From Nectonema munidae (taxonomy: Eukaryota; Nematomorpha; Nectonematoida; Nectonematidae), in contig JAUIRK010000758.1 in the NCBI GenBank assembly GCA_030549495.1, forward strand, positions 62,001 to 126,000: 64,000 bases of DNA, read 5' to 3'. The first letter of the stretch is position 1. Each line of letters starts with the position of its first letter. Made by a program: the position numbers and the translations under genes. Below are positions 22,279-34,419 of this stretch, piece by piece. The notes under the pieces were generated by a model, which had not been told where the DNA came from, searched no databases, and saw only the letters and a program-made list of their open reading frames with translations.

Positions 22279-22400
22279 CTCTTTGAGGACCGGTGCGATA
22301 CTAGTGTCCCAAAAAATTGAAATTATCTGCTTTAGATATATAAAATTGCATTGAAAAATAAAGCAGACGACTAGTCTTCAAAATTCTGGTCCTCAAAGGG
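22279..22400. mobile_element. piggyBac MITE, TTAA-flanked, variant ends
   Basis: 122 bp between TTAA at 22275-22278 and 22401-22404. The terminal inverted repeat is CTCTTTGAGGACC against GGTCCTCAAAGGG. The interior retains GCAGACGA but is otherwise diverged from the main family; its end GCTCAAAGGG-type sequence is shared with the copy at 39443-39560. Confidence 0.8.
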
Positions 22401-22802
22401 TTAAGCTTATTGTTTTAGATCCTTTCGTCTTTCTCTGATTAGTTTTGCTTGCAAGATATAAGGACTCATTAGTTCTTATATCAGAAGCTCAGTTGTTAAT
22501 TGAATCAATCATTCAATCATCATCATCATCCATTTTGCCTTCGATGCCTGATTATTGTTCCCAAAGAGTCGGGGTCAAGCAGTTTCCTGCAACAACTACG
22601 CCATTTCATTCCTTCTTTAGCATAACTTTTTCAATCATTCAATAATTTTACCAATTTAAAGATTTCCTAAATAATCAAAGTACCGAATTAACGAGGTCAA
22701 CTGTATCTATAAACCTTTTCGTTACACAATGAAAAATTGATGAAATTTAATTTTTCGAAACGCTGAATAACTTTATCTTATTTTATATTTTTCTTATATA
22801 TA

Positions 22803-22944
22803 TTTTTTAGTTGTCGGTATCGCACAGAAAGGAAGAATAATTTTTCATAACTGGCAGATAAGTAGGGATAGTCACGATCGGGGTTCGAACCCAGACCATC
22901 TGGATCGACACCCTACGTTCCCACCACTAGGCCATCTGCCGACA
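22803..22944 (-). repeat. tRNA-derived SINE (family 1)
   Basis: On the minus strand it begins GTCGGCAGATGGCCTAGTGG (A box TGGCCTAGTGG) and carries GGTCTGGGTTCGAACCCCG (B box). The body ends GCGATACCGACAACT followed by an A-rich tail. The plus-strand copy at 57366-57520 matches along the whole body, proving a dispersed family. Confidence 0.85.
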
Positions 22945-23634
22945 ATTCTTATATTTATATTTTAAAAGTAATAAATATTTATTAACTAAGAAAAAGTTTT
23001 TCTTTTCATCAAACAAATAATAGAAAAAGTTATTAATACAAAAAATTTCAACTTTTTAAAGGATTTGAAAATCCCTGGATTAAACCAATGTTCTTTAGAC
23101 GAAAATGCTTCAGACTAAAATAGCCATATCTAATTTGGTCAAGAGAGACATTAAAATGTGGACGACGCAGTTTCATCGCAACTTACTGAAAATAGGTTTT
23201 TCACGTTGTTAACATTTTTGCAAAAAAATGAAATGCGTCCCTCTCTCTCTATAAAAAATTGATAGCAACGTAAAGTGTTAACTCATACACAAGACAAATT
23301 CAGAATAATTTTTTGGCATGAATTTTGCTTATTCATTTGTAAAAATGTTTACAAAGGAAGAATCGCTAAGAAGATAAAGATTACTACTCCTAATACGCCG
23401 TAAGGGAAATCAAAAGAGCTCATAACGATTTTCGTAGATAACGTGGAAGATGATTACGTTTACAAGGAATATAGTGCATGCTGCATTTACGTTATATGAC
23501 AAGGGTGTTAAACTGAAGTTATATTGAGGGGCTTTTGCCAGGTAGAGTCTAATTCGTTTCGTAAAGGCGTTCGTTACGCCAAATGTTGGTGAATCAAGAA
23601 GGAAAAATACAATATGTGAATTGTGTATAGTATA

Positions 23635-24354
23635 CAGTCGACTCTCCCAAAACCGAACACCTTAGTGACAGGCTAAAACGTTCGGTTTTCTGTATTGTTC
23701 GGTTTTTTGGAAAATTATATTATAAGCATAGAAGTGTTTTGGGACCTTGAAAATAATCCGGTTTGGACAAAAATCCGGTATATTCAGAGTCCGGTTTAGA
23801 CAGAGTATATAGTATATTTTGTAAATTCCCCAAATTTGAACGAAAAATTAACATTAGTTTATTTTTTTGAAGTAGTCATCTAAATACGATTGCTTTGTAC
23901 ATTTTCTTTTAATAATTTCTTTTACGACTGACTCAGTCAATTCTTGTACTTGAGTATGTATGTAATTTATTGAGTATCTATTTTCACTTTCTTCAAGAAT
24001 AAGGCCTCCAAAATTTTGGAAAAATTTTTTTGCATCTAATATCATATAAAAATTTATATTTACAACAGAACATAGCGTAACTTTAATATATAGGCAATTA
24101 AATATAATATAATATAATTTTTGATACTTTTTTTGAAAAAAAAGTTCGGTTTTCGGTATTCTGGATAATATAATATAATATAATTTTTGATACTTTTTTT
24201 GAAAAAAAAGTTCGGTTTTCGGTATTCTGGAAAATTCGGTTTCTGTTCAACGATTTAATAGCAGTTTGTTGAGATTTATGTTTGGACTCAAAAAAAAGTT
24301 CGGTTTGTAGGAAAGTTCGGTTTTCAGAGCGTTCGGTTTAAAGAGAGTTCACTG
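23635..24354 (-). mobile_element. Tigger/pogo-derived element with transposase C-terminal remnant
   Basis: The left end CAGTCGACTCTCCCAAAACC and the right end in reverse complement CAGTGAACTCTCTTTAAACC form TIRs flanked by TA (23633-23634 and 24355-24356). The ends are rich in the motif GTTCGGTTT, repeated many times. A minus-strand open frame at 23854-24045 ends in QSYLDDYFKKIN, similar to the C-terminal motif of Tigger transposases, so this is an internally deleted autonomous element. A 66-bp tandem duplication lies at 24105-24232. Confidence 0.75.
24105..24232. repeat. Tandem duplication of about 66 bp
   Basis: Two consecutive near-identical copies, each with AATATAATATAATATAATTT followed by a stretch containing AAAGTTCGGTTTTCGG. 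Confidence 0.9.
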
Positions 24355-24559
24355 TATATACTTACCAACACGATAGAAATTGAGGAAAGGAAATAGCGTT
24401 TAAAAGAATTATAAAAGGTCCAAAATTCGAGTGCGTCATGAATTGTCGGCAACAATAGTTAATGCAACGATTTGTTCGTAAAAAACGTTTCACTATAAAT
24501 CTATTACGGACGAGAGTTATGTTGAACAAAATTTCGTTCAACAAAAAGGGATAAAATTA

Positions 24560-26040
24560 TGGGTGAATGATTTTAATGTTTGTGGCGCTAACACAGTATA
24601 TATCCATCTGAAGTGTAATTTGTTCTTTTTACAATTAAAAAGTCAAATTAATTCTCGTGTGGGTAGAATGCAGAGCAGAGCTTGAATCCTTTTCGTTTCA
24701 ACTGAAATATCAAAGTCTGGTGTAATGGTTGAGTCGTCGTGAGAAACTTTATTTTTGCATTAAGGCGCACATTGATCAAATTACTAAGGATTGAGGAGAG
24801 GGTGACATTTTTTAATGTACTTATTTTTTTATACAAATTTTGTACCAATGTAGGCATTTTATATAATTTTTTTAGAAATTTGTAAGTATGCACTTTTTAG
24901 GTTGAAAAAATTTCTAATTTTAAAAATTGTTATTCATAAAAAATATTAAAAAAAATAATCTACATTTGTAAAAGATAAAAATATTGAACCATGAGGACGG
25001 GGGCTACCATTGGAATCCGAATTCTGGATTGGGAAATTATATAGTTAGAATCTTAAATTTTTAGTAGTCAACTAACTAACCATAGAATAACACCCTTTAT
25101 AAGATAAAATCTAAAAATAAGAAATGAAAAAAAGGATCTATTACGTGTTAAACCTCGAAGCAAATTCATAAAATAAAGTAACGTGTCTGACTTAAATACA
25201 ATTTTTTTTATAATATAATCAAATTGATATAGGCAAAATTAAACATCAAATGATATAACTAACTATAGGCATAAAACTATTACAAGAGTTTTCCAAAGCA
25301 CAGGGCTTGTTACCGAATAAAAGCATTTTGGAATGTGACAAAAAATTAAATAAAAAAAACTTTTTGGATTATATTTATTCAAAAAATTATTTACATTTTC
25401 ATTTTTTACCCATATTTTTCTGAGAATTTAATTTTTTTTAACTTTTTTTACACGATTTGATTTAAAAAAATACTGTTCTAATTTTTCCCAAAAATAATCT
25501 TTTGAAAGCAAGCCGATGGCTGGATTTAACCATTAGGCAAAATAAGCACGGGTTTTGGGCAATCATCAAGGAAAAGGGGGAATTACAGAATCATTATATT
25601 GAAAAAAATCAAACATTAGAAATATAAATACTTTTTTTTTATATAAGATTTTATTATGTTTGTTTGATGGCAGTTAAGGTATTGGAATTTTGTTTGATTT
25701 AAACTTGTTAAACTTTTTGTTGGGACAATAAGCAATGGTGAGAATTGCAAAAGAGTGGAACCATTGTATTCGCCATCAGTAGTATCAGTTTCATTGTTTT
25801 GTTTGTAACTGCTCCTTCAAAAAATTTTTTAACTTTTTCACAAGAGAAGAGTTTTTAGTGGTTGGGGAAATACTGATGAGGCTGACTCTTTGCTAACATA
25901 CATAACATATATAAATACATAATGAAAAAATTTGTCTTAATGAATAGCTTAAAAATAGAAGATATTTATAAGATGCGACTAGTTTGTTTTGCTTTTAAGT
26001 TTTTCTCAGGACAGATTAATCTAGATATTTCAAATATTTG
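24560..26040. other. AT-rich stretch without recognised feature
   Basis: Short open frames only, none with a family signature or good splice context. Confidence 0.35.
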
Positions 26041-26049
26041 TTTTATCCA

Positions 26050-26299
26050 GTTGTTTGAATGATTACAACCTGAGAAATCCAATTAGGATGCACGCTGAGA
26101 GAGTTAAAAATAAAAAATGCAAACAAGACATTGTTCATAAAGTATCTTTATGCTGGAACAGTTTTGTTAGCTTGATGGAAAAAAATATCGAGGATTTATC
26201 TTTCTCAAAAATATTGAAAAAAATAAATGCTTTTATTCACATACCAAACTATTCTTCTTGCAATCTTATTAATTGTTATATCTGTTCTACATAATACGC
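26050..26299 (+). pseudogene. LINE 3' end (ORF2 C-terminal fragment)
   Basis: The open frame reading NDYNLRNPIRMHAERVKNK, then VSLCWNSFVSLM, matches the terminal segment of Jockey/CR1-type LINE polyproteins (x-Y-N-L-R-N ... L-W-N-S-L-P). It starts abruptly, as in 5'-truncated LINE copies, and is followed by AT-rich sequence that may be its 3' untranslated tail. Confidence 0.55.
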
Positions 26300-26599
26300 A
26301 TTTTTTTCATGTATGTTCATATGCTGTAAATATGTGTGTATTTTTTATCTATGTATGTTTTAGTAATATAATAAGAAATGTAACATTTACTATATCAGAT
26401 TTTTTTGAATTTTAGCTTCATGGTTTCGTCCGATGTTTATAATACATTTATAAACACGTTGATCATTTATTGATTAAAAAGTTACACTAAAAGCGAAAAC
26501 TTTTTAAAGCCTTATGTAAGCATGTGTATTATTGTATATTTTGTGAACCTTTGACTTTCAATAAACTTCTTTCTTCTTCTTAGTTACGAACGTATATTT

Positions 26600-29500
26600 G
26601 AAAGAAGATAGAGCTTCACCAAACATAGAATACCCATTTATAAAAAAAATTCGATTATTATTGAGAATATGGGATGGAGATGATCTGAAATTTGATGAAA
26701 ATTGAGTTTTTGCTAAAGTAAGATTTTTAAAAATTCCCAACATTAGTAAGGCAGGATGGAACTCAAGAGCAAGTTTAGTAATTCGTGCATTTGTACTCTT
26801 GACAAAATGGAGACACTTTGGGCGATATAATTTTGTTTACGATGACTAAGCTAAATTCTGGTTCAATGATCAAATGTTGAATGAATGTGACTTTCAAAAT
26901 CTATTTATAATATTAAACCCTTATAAAAAAGCTTTGAGTTCCTTCTAAAATGGAAAAAAGATGTTTCAAAAGTGAAGATTCTTAGAAGTAATAAATGTGC
27001 ATAAAGAGCAATCGAAGCCTTGCAAGAGTTTATGTCCTCATTACCCCAAAAATTCTATTTTCATCCAAAGTGGAGAAATTTACTCCAAGTTCTGTGTGCC
27101 TCTGAACCTTAAAAGCAAAACATAATGGAGAAGTAGTTGATAAATTTTTAAATATTGTCTTTATTTAAAAAAAAAAGTAAAAATAAGTAATTAAAAATAA
27201 CCTGGAAGATATCTTAAAGCTTTACAAAGGGAGTAAAGGAGGAGAAAATAGGAGCAAATGGGAATGGTATTAAATAGCATTGAAGAAAGACGTTGTCACT
27301 TTCATAAAGAGCGCAAGTTAGAGAGAGGGAGAGCTTAGTGGGAAGCAAAAAATGCTCTTAAACTAAAAAGAAAAAGTGAAAATTGTATACGAATCTGAGG
27401 AAACTTTAAGATTGCGATGAGAATCAAGGAAATTCTTCTAAAAAATATGTTTTTTCGGTCCAGGATAACAAAAATACGTATACGATTATGTAGGCACAGT
27501 AGTAGTAGTCTTATGTACACACTCTACTCAATCAAAGGAGGAAATATAGCACGGAAATATAGAAAGAGTTGTAAAAGAGAGAGAGAGTGGAATAACTTAG
27601 AACATACTATTTATTGATCCGTGCGATGAATTAAGTGTTAGAGTCAGAGTCAAAAAAGGTAAGAGAATGAGTGATTCAAATGATGACACACTGATTTTAA
27701 TCTATTTATACACACGCACACACATAATGCATTATTCTATTAGTATATTGCTCGTATATACAGGTCTATTCTATGTATAAGAGAAATGAAAATCGATACT
27801 TGAAATACAATTTTATTCAAAATACAGACAGATCAATGATAATAAAGACAGAAAGAATCCAAAGAAGATATATACTAAATATGATCTAGATTATAGATTC
27901 TCACTTATAAATAATGAATCATTGTATCCCATTATTCAAAGAGTAAAAGGGAAGGTGGAAGTTTATCTTTTGAAAAAAAAATTTTAATAGGGCAAACAGC
28001 CTAGTATTTGTTTTTACCGGATATCCGGTTCAACAAAATATATAACTACTTGTGCTTTGAAAAGGAGGAAACGAATCTCAATTGTGCTTCAGCTAAAATA
28101 TTCCCCTAAATCAATATTAAAGAAAATTATCGTTATCATGGTCATGGAACGATGACGGTGATGATGATGAAAATAGAATTACAGAAACCCAATTAAATTA
28201 ATGTATCAGCAGCAGCTCAACCGAAATCGTACCTCAAGCAAATTTGGATAACAGTGCTGTCATGAATTTTTAGAAAAACTCAAGATTAGATGAAAAATAA
28301 ACCTAGATTTAGTAAAGAAAAATGCAAGATTAATGAAATAAATACAAAAATAAGGAGGGTATTCTTCAATCTATTTATGTTCTGCTACGTCGTGTAAGTC
28401 TCTCAGTTCTTTTTTTTATTTTCAAATGATATTTTTTGTCGTGTTTCGTCAGAAAACACGTACAATGTTAGTTAATGCATCAATTTGTTCTCAAATTTGG
28501 TCTTGTAGACTACGTTGATTTGTATATTGATTTGATAAAAATAGTTTTCAACAACAGAAGCAAAAAATTGAAGTAGTATAAATGTTTAAAGTCAAAGTCG
28601 CCCGATTATAAATAGGTAGAGTCAGTGGTATAGCGAAAAATTAAAAAAAATGCATTGGCACAAAAGGCAGATTTTTTTTCCAAAAAAAAAGAACTCTAAT
28701 TTCTTGAAGCTTAAAGAATTTTTGGGAAAAACATTTTAGCACTTCATCAATGCAGATAGATTTATAATAGCGTTACATTTTTAGAGGGGCTAAAAAAAAT
28801 ATATATATATATGGAGTTAGAGTTCCAAATTATAAATAGATGACGTAGGAGTCCGATTCAAAAAATAAAAATGGAATTGGAATCGGTTTCGCAAAATATT
28901 TTTTCGACTCCACAATTCACGTTACATGCAATGCCTTTAATTTAAGCACATCGAATAAAGTATTATCTTGTTTGTTTTAACCAAATTGCAGGGATTGCCA
29001 ACAAAATGACACTATAATCTATATTGTATTTCAGAAAGAAGACAAAATAGAAATGCAAAGAGAAGGAATAGAAATGCGAAAGGAAGAAACGCAATTGCAA
29101 AAAGACAAAATAGAACAAAAATAGTAGTGAAAATTTTGAAAATTACAAATTAAATATGAAAACGATCTTTTGACAATATGCTTATTGTAATGAAAGAAGG
29201 TAAAAAATGAAATACAGAAAAACAATTGATACCACTTTTTAAGATGGAACTCGAAATAAAGAAATAAAAATTACTTGAAACATAGGATTTCGGTGTTGTT
29301 CAGATTTTGAAGTTTAATCGATATAAATGCCGTAATTTGATTAAAAAGTGTGTGAGAAAAATTAAATAAGAAACATATAGACAATGGTGAAATGAGAAAT
29401 TGAATGAAACAGATAAAATGAACCAAGAATATGAAGGAACTCATGTTCAAAGATTATAGCTGTTATAAGCAACATCTGTTAGTTTAATTTCAAGCAAAAC
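26600..29500. other. AT-rich accessory stretch
   Basis: No gene recognised. It holds purine-rich runs (about 27300-27600), a short (CA)n at about 27715, a repeat of the CATCAATGCAGATAGATT family at about 28620-28770 and a degenerate GGAGTC-type repeat near 28810-28910. Confidence 0.4.
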
Positions 29501-29542
29501 CTGCTAGTAAAAATAATAATTAATCAGTAACGACTCCGCCAC

Positions 29543-29760
29543 ATGGCTCCTCCGAATAAAAAGCGCACTTTGAAACTGTTTAAGGAACAATGTAACATCA
29601 GTGCCGAAGGCCTCCAGGTCTTGTCAATTTTTTTTCGCAAGTTTTGAAAAGTTTGTTGTAACATTTGCTTGGTACATAACCAACATATGAAATTCAATTG
29701 TGAAGAAAACTAGATTTGTAATTTCAACAGAGCACAATTTTTGCTAAAAGAGGCTCATTC
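29543..29760 (+). pseudogene. Possible zinc-finger transposon remnant
   Basis: ATG at 29543 opens MAPPNKKRTLKLFKEQC. After a frame change the next 100 bases can be read as a Cys-x2-Cys ... His-type pattern (KVCCNICLVHNQHMKF), loosely like the BED/CGGBP1-type finger of hAT proteins. The signal is short and weak. Confidence 0.25.
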
Positions 29761-30184
29761 AATGAAAGGTTTCGTACTATCCAAATAAAAGAATACAATT
29801 CATTTATAAAACTAATTGAAAAATTAATGGGAGAAGATAAAAATATTTTATAAAGTGTTCATGAAACAAATCTATCACCATCAGTAGTGATAAAAATGAA
29901 AACAATATAAATCATTACTTTTTTATCTAAGCAAAATTTATAAATACAAATGTATATATTCTTACAGAAGTAAAATTCTGACTCCTCTTTTTAGGTTTTC
30001 ACTCCAAAGAAGTAAATTGGATTCGTGGGTTCTACTGGTTTCAAATTTTAAATGTATATTTTTGGGTCATAATAACAATGCCTTAGAATTTCTTGGTAGT
30101 CAATAAGATAAGAGATAAATCCTATATTGAACTATGAATTAAGCAATAAAAACAAAATAAACTAATTAAGAGTAGTTATCAAAT

Positions 30185-30320
30185 TACTGCACGGAGCCAG
30201 GAATAGGAATAGGAGCAACATTTATGGAATTACCGGCTCCGGCACCATGTTAGAAAATTACTCCGGCTCCAATGGTAACGATCCCCGCTCCGGATCCGAA
30301 ACCATGCTCGGTACTCGAAT
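30185..30320. repeat. Degenerate CTCCGG-type hexamer repeat
   Basis: Repeated GGCTCCGGC, ACTCCGGCTCC and GCTCCGGATCC in a short tract, much more GC-rich than the flanks. Related degenerate GGAGTC/GACTCC tracts occur near 28810, 31995, 52480 and 53950. Confidence 0.6.
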
Positions 30321-30696
30321 ATCTGTAAAAATGTTTTACTATATTTTTTTCTGGTAAGCTATAAAGACGCGCTGTTAAATAAATTGGGGCATTAAGGATG
30401 CCGTAGTCAGAAGGCTGTTTGAGTAATACGAAATGTCCTGCAATATGCTAATTAAATTGATTGGAAATTTTTTCAAAAAAAATTCAACAATTAATTTTCA
30501 AGGTAGAAAATCTTTTTCTTTATTTGTCTCTTAACGATTATTATAATACACATTCCATATTTTAAAATTTGAGTTTTTACTTTTTAATCAATAATTTTCC
30601 ATTGGTTTTTCTATCTTAGAAAGGGTTTATTACCGATAAAACTAAAATTTAAATCTCTTTATTTCTTGCTACCCATTGCCGTTTTCATTTAAATAC

Positions 30697-31400
30697 CGGT
30701 GTATAAAGGCCTGAACGGGCACCTGTGAAGAGACATGCTTACGAAGCAAGTTTCCAACTCAATGCTAACAATCACGCGTAGGAACAAGGGAATAAATCAG
30801 ATGCGAGTAGATTTTACATTAATGAATCCATGTTACGAAAGTGGAGAAAGCAAGACCAAACACAATTTCTAAGAGAATAAAACGAGATAGCCACAATTAG
30901 AGGACAAAATTAAACAGTGGAGTATTGAACAGAGAACAGCACGTAAACGGGTCTCGACACTTTAAATTGGCCTCAAGACAAAAGCGGTGGCACTTGACAT
31001 GTAGATCAGCAACTTTCAAGGAGGTCCTTCTTGATGCTTCCTTTTTATGAAAAGGCATAATCACTTTATCCGCAAAAAAATACGGTTTTGCAGCAATTGC
31101 CAAATGATTAAAAAAAGATGGCCATTTTCAGCACCTACCACTGAAAAGAAAATTGCGCCAGAACGCATCATCAATATGGACGAGGTCTCGTTCACCTTTG
31201 ACATACTCATGAACCGTAGTGTCGAGAAAACAGGGACCAGTACGGTTTCTATACACACAACAGGAAACTAGAAGTCATCCTTTACTGTAGTTCTCGGTTG
31301 CAAAGTTAATGGACAAATAGTACCACATATGCTATTATTCAAAAGGAAGGCGTTGTCTAAAGAAAAAGTGGCCTAGAGAAGTTTGGGTGAGAACAAATGC
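30697..31400 (+). pseudogene. pogo-family transposase relic (POGK-like)
   Basis: Plus strand. The N-terminal helix-turn-helix (RHAYEASFQLNANNHA, then MLRKWRKQ) is followed by a CENP-B-like segment (QLEDKIKQWSIEQRTA, then FQGGPS, then FMKRHNHFIRKK), and by the DDE start INMDEVSFTFDILMN with its Asp, then TVSIHTTGN and FTVVLGCKVNGQIVPHMLLFKRK. This is the order of POGK-type pogo transposases. It stops before the second catalytic Asp and carries several stops and shifts, so it is a truncated fossil. Confidence 0.8.
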
Positions 31401-31989
31401 TTTTTCCGCTAACTTACGTCCCTAGATAATTAAATAGCTAGATATTTGAGGTGGTTCAAAGTTAAATTGCTAGCTGCATCGGAGCGGTCTATGACAGAAA
31501 GCATTTATAAACTTTGTTAATTTGTCAATAAATCTTCTGTTCTCAAAAAAACCATAACATTCTTAAATATGAAATTAGAAACCTAAATCAAGTTAAAAAT
31601 CAGTTCTAGATATAATTCAAAAAACATTCAAACTTAGGCGAGACCAATTCCTTCAATGACTAAAGAAAATTTAAAACTAAAGGCATTCATTCAAAATAAG
31701 CATAGCGCTGCTACGCTTTTTTGATATGCCTGATTTTTTTAACTTTATTAATTTTTAATTTTTCATTATTTTCGCTTTGATCAAATAACAAAACTGAAAT
31801 TATTCCAAAAAAATTAGATAAATACAGCATATGGCCTAACAGATAAAGTTGAGTGTATTAAAAGGATGTCTAATTTTCGTTAAATACAAGAAAAGGAAGT
31901 TTCTAGTTTTTGAAAAAATTTACAAGTAGTTACTATAGTTGGTATTCGGTGAAAACTAACCGAAAATTAACCAGTGATTTTGATTATCA

Positions 31990-32090
31990 GGGATGGGATA
32001 GACGGAGTCATGGAGGCAGATAATTTTGGATAAATCAGAGTCGGAGCCAAGCTGATCATATAGTGGAGCCGTAGCTCCAACTCCTAACGA
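31990..32090. repeat. Degenerate GGAGTC-type hexamer repeat
   Basis: GACGGAGTCATGGAGGC, GAGTCGGAGCC and CCAACTCC within about 100 bases. A member of the dispersed low-complexity family. Confidence 0.5.
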
Positions 32091-32284
32091 TTTTCTAATT
32101 AATTTTTTGCATCTCTTATAAAATCGTTAAGTCCCGCCGAATTGAGATAGAAAGAATAACAAGTATCTATGCTTTTTTAATTTAAACTCAACATCGCCTC
32201 CTATGATTTGAATGAAATGAGAAAGATAGGTCATTTAAGTCGAGTGTCTTGGAGGCTATACCACATTATCCTTTCGAAATGTGG

Positions 32285-32415
32285 CACATGCAATAACTGC
32301 ATTGCGCCAACTCAAGGTAGTGTTGAACAATTGTTTTCGGCTCTTCGTATTATCCATTATAACCTGCAAGTTTAAATCAAAGAAAATTTAGTATAGACAT
32401 TTTGTTCCTGGAAAC
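32285..32415 (+). pseudogene. hAT C-terminal dimerisation fragment
   Basis: Plus-strand reading APTQGSVEQLFSALRIIH, then an ENLV-like segment, matches the hAT C-terminal (hATC) motif P-x-T-x-x-x-S-E-R-x-F-S. It is an isolated fragment with at least two stops in about 40 codons; the rest of the transposase was not seen. Confidence 0.6.
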
Positions 32416-32929
32416 TTTTATTTAGATATTAAAATAGACTTGCTATTTGCATACCCTTAAATGAACACTAAATGTGCTAAGTCTGATTTTTCAAAACTGA
32501 AACTAAATTTTTTAATTAAGAAGAATCGAAATCCGCCATTTTCTGGGAATCGGCATTTTATTAAATATCTAATTTAATTGATTTGATTTCAATAAATAAA
32601 TTAAAATTTCAAAGCACCCCCCCCCGCACTTTATTTTCGCTTGCTTTTTGAAACCTGTGTATTCTAATATAAAATAATGATAATTTTATTTCAGTGTACG
32701 TATATGCCCAATTTTTATAGAATAAAATGAGAAAAGTAAACAAAAATAATAAAATTAGAAATAATATGCTTAAAAAATAAAGCAAAAAGCTTATAAAAAT
32801 TTTCAAGAATCGCCTAAACAAGTGGTTCTCATTGTGGATGCTAGAACCTCGATGAGACCGTTTTAAAAATTTTAGCGGCACTTTGAATAAAAAGTATTCG
32901 TTATTAAATTTTTCTTGATTGTAACAAGG

Positions 32930-33770
32930 AAATATTTTGTACAATTTAGTTATATTTTGGAAAATAATTTAAATATAAATTAGTCTTATGGACGATATTA
33001 ACAGATGGCCGTTAAGATAGGTTTGACTGTAGCATTTTCCCTAAGATTATATGGTATATGGACATAGTACTGTAAATTAAATTTTAGGTAATAAAAGAAA
33101 GCGCATAGATGTTTCGGAGGTGATATCAGAATTAAAATATTTAAATTAAGAAAATAAACACTAAAATGGGCGAGATGGAAAGTTTTGCATTATTTATTCT
33201 GAAGGAAAAAATATTTTATAAAGGTCATTTCTCGGAAAATATATCATCAAAGGGACATTTCTTTATAGAAAAAAAATAGTAAGCATATGGGTTAAAAAAA
33301 ATTAAATTAATTGATCACAAATTATACTGAAAATATAATATAAAATTATAAGTATTTATGGATACAACTTAATTGAATCAGATTTACCAACATACAATAA
33401 TTTTTTGAAAAATTTTATATTTAAAATATTTATATAATGAAAATATATTAATAAAATTTATGATATAAAAATTAATTTAAAAAATAAACATTGTTTTATG
33501 TTTAGAATGTTATACTCTATTTGTATAAATCTTTTAAACTTAAATTACTTTTAAATGACACAAGTTTAAAGTGTCACCATAAAAATAAATCGGACAGAGA
33601 ATGAATAAAATCAAAAATAATAAAATTAATGTCTAGATCGCTACTATAATCTATTTAATTAATCCACCATCAGGTCTTTTTTTCATGATTCAACAAGCCC
33701 TCTAATTATCTCTTTTAGATAAAAAAATATCTCAGTATACAATGTCATTCTTAATTATAAATCAATTATC
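32930..33770. other. AT-rich stretch without recognised feature
   Basis: Nothing beyond AT-rich low-complexity sequence. Confidence 0.4.
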
Positions 33771-33775
33771 AACAC

Positions 33776-33975
33776 TCGGTAGGAGAGCCTCAAAGGTTGT
33801 TAGGGTGTACCTCTCAGCTTAACAGTTGAAGGTCAGGGGTTCGATCCCAAGGCTTCCAACTCTAAAAACAAATTCATAAAAACTGTGATTAACCATCTTA
33901 AGCATAATGCGAACATATAGCCTTACGGTTGAAAGTGCTTTGATATCTCAAAGCAAACCAAACACTTGGTAGGCT
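33776..33975 (+). repeat. tRNA-derived SINE-like element
   Basis: A near-consensus B box (GGTCAGGGGTTCGATCCCAAGG) is preceded by an A-box-like segment (CTCTCAGCTTAACAG). The element starts and ends with the similar strings ACACTCGGTAGG and ACACTTGGTAGG, which could be internal repeats or a target duplication. Its body does not match the other SINE families here. Confidence 0.5.
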
Positions 33976-34260
33976 AATCACAAATTAGAAAAAAGTAAAA
34001 AATATTAAGGCTATAATTGTGTATTCTCTAAAAATTTAATTTATTTCAAAATTGATTAATTAGTGTAAGTAAGAAGCAAAATATATATTAGCACTATCGA
34101 AATTTTCCATATGCTAGCGAATTGCCATATGCTTGATGGGATTCAAATTTGCAGTTTTCCAGAAAATTTGCTTGCGGATTGATAAGATAAATAGTGAAAA
34201 TTAACTCGAAGTTATGGGCAGGATTGTATTTGACGCGATAAACAAATTATGTTTTATTAA

Positions 34261-34262
<2 letters not shown>

Positions 34263-34311
<49 letters not shown>

Positions 34312-34320
34312 AGAGAGAGA
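34263..34320. repeat. (GA)n microsatellite
   Basis: About 28 GA units with a few interruptions. It generates misleading open frames of Arg-Glu or Ser-Leu repeats on either strand. Confidence 0.95.
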
Positions 34321-34419
34321 ACTCATAAATTGTTACAAATATTATCAACTTAAAAGTTCTTTTATGAATTTTCTTTTTAAAAGAAAGCAACGACATAAAA
34401 ACGTCATCAAATAGAATTT

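Larger units (their letters stand above)
21873..22703. mobile_element. pogo-type non-autonomous element containing two piggyBac MITEs
   Basis: The left end is CAGTCGACTATCACTAATTC; the right end in reverse complement is CAGTTGACCTCGTTAATTC. TA flanks both sides (21871-21872 and 22704-22705). The ends match the Tigger-derived element at 23635-24354 in their first bases (CAGTCGACT). Two piggyBac MITEs are inserted within it, so it is older than they are. No transposase remains. Confidence 0.7.
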
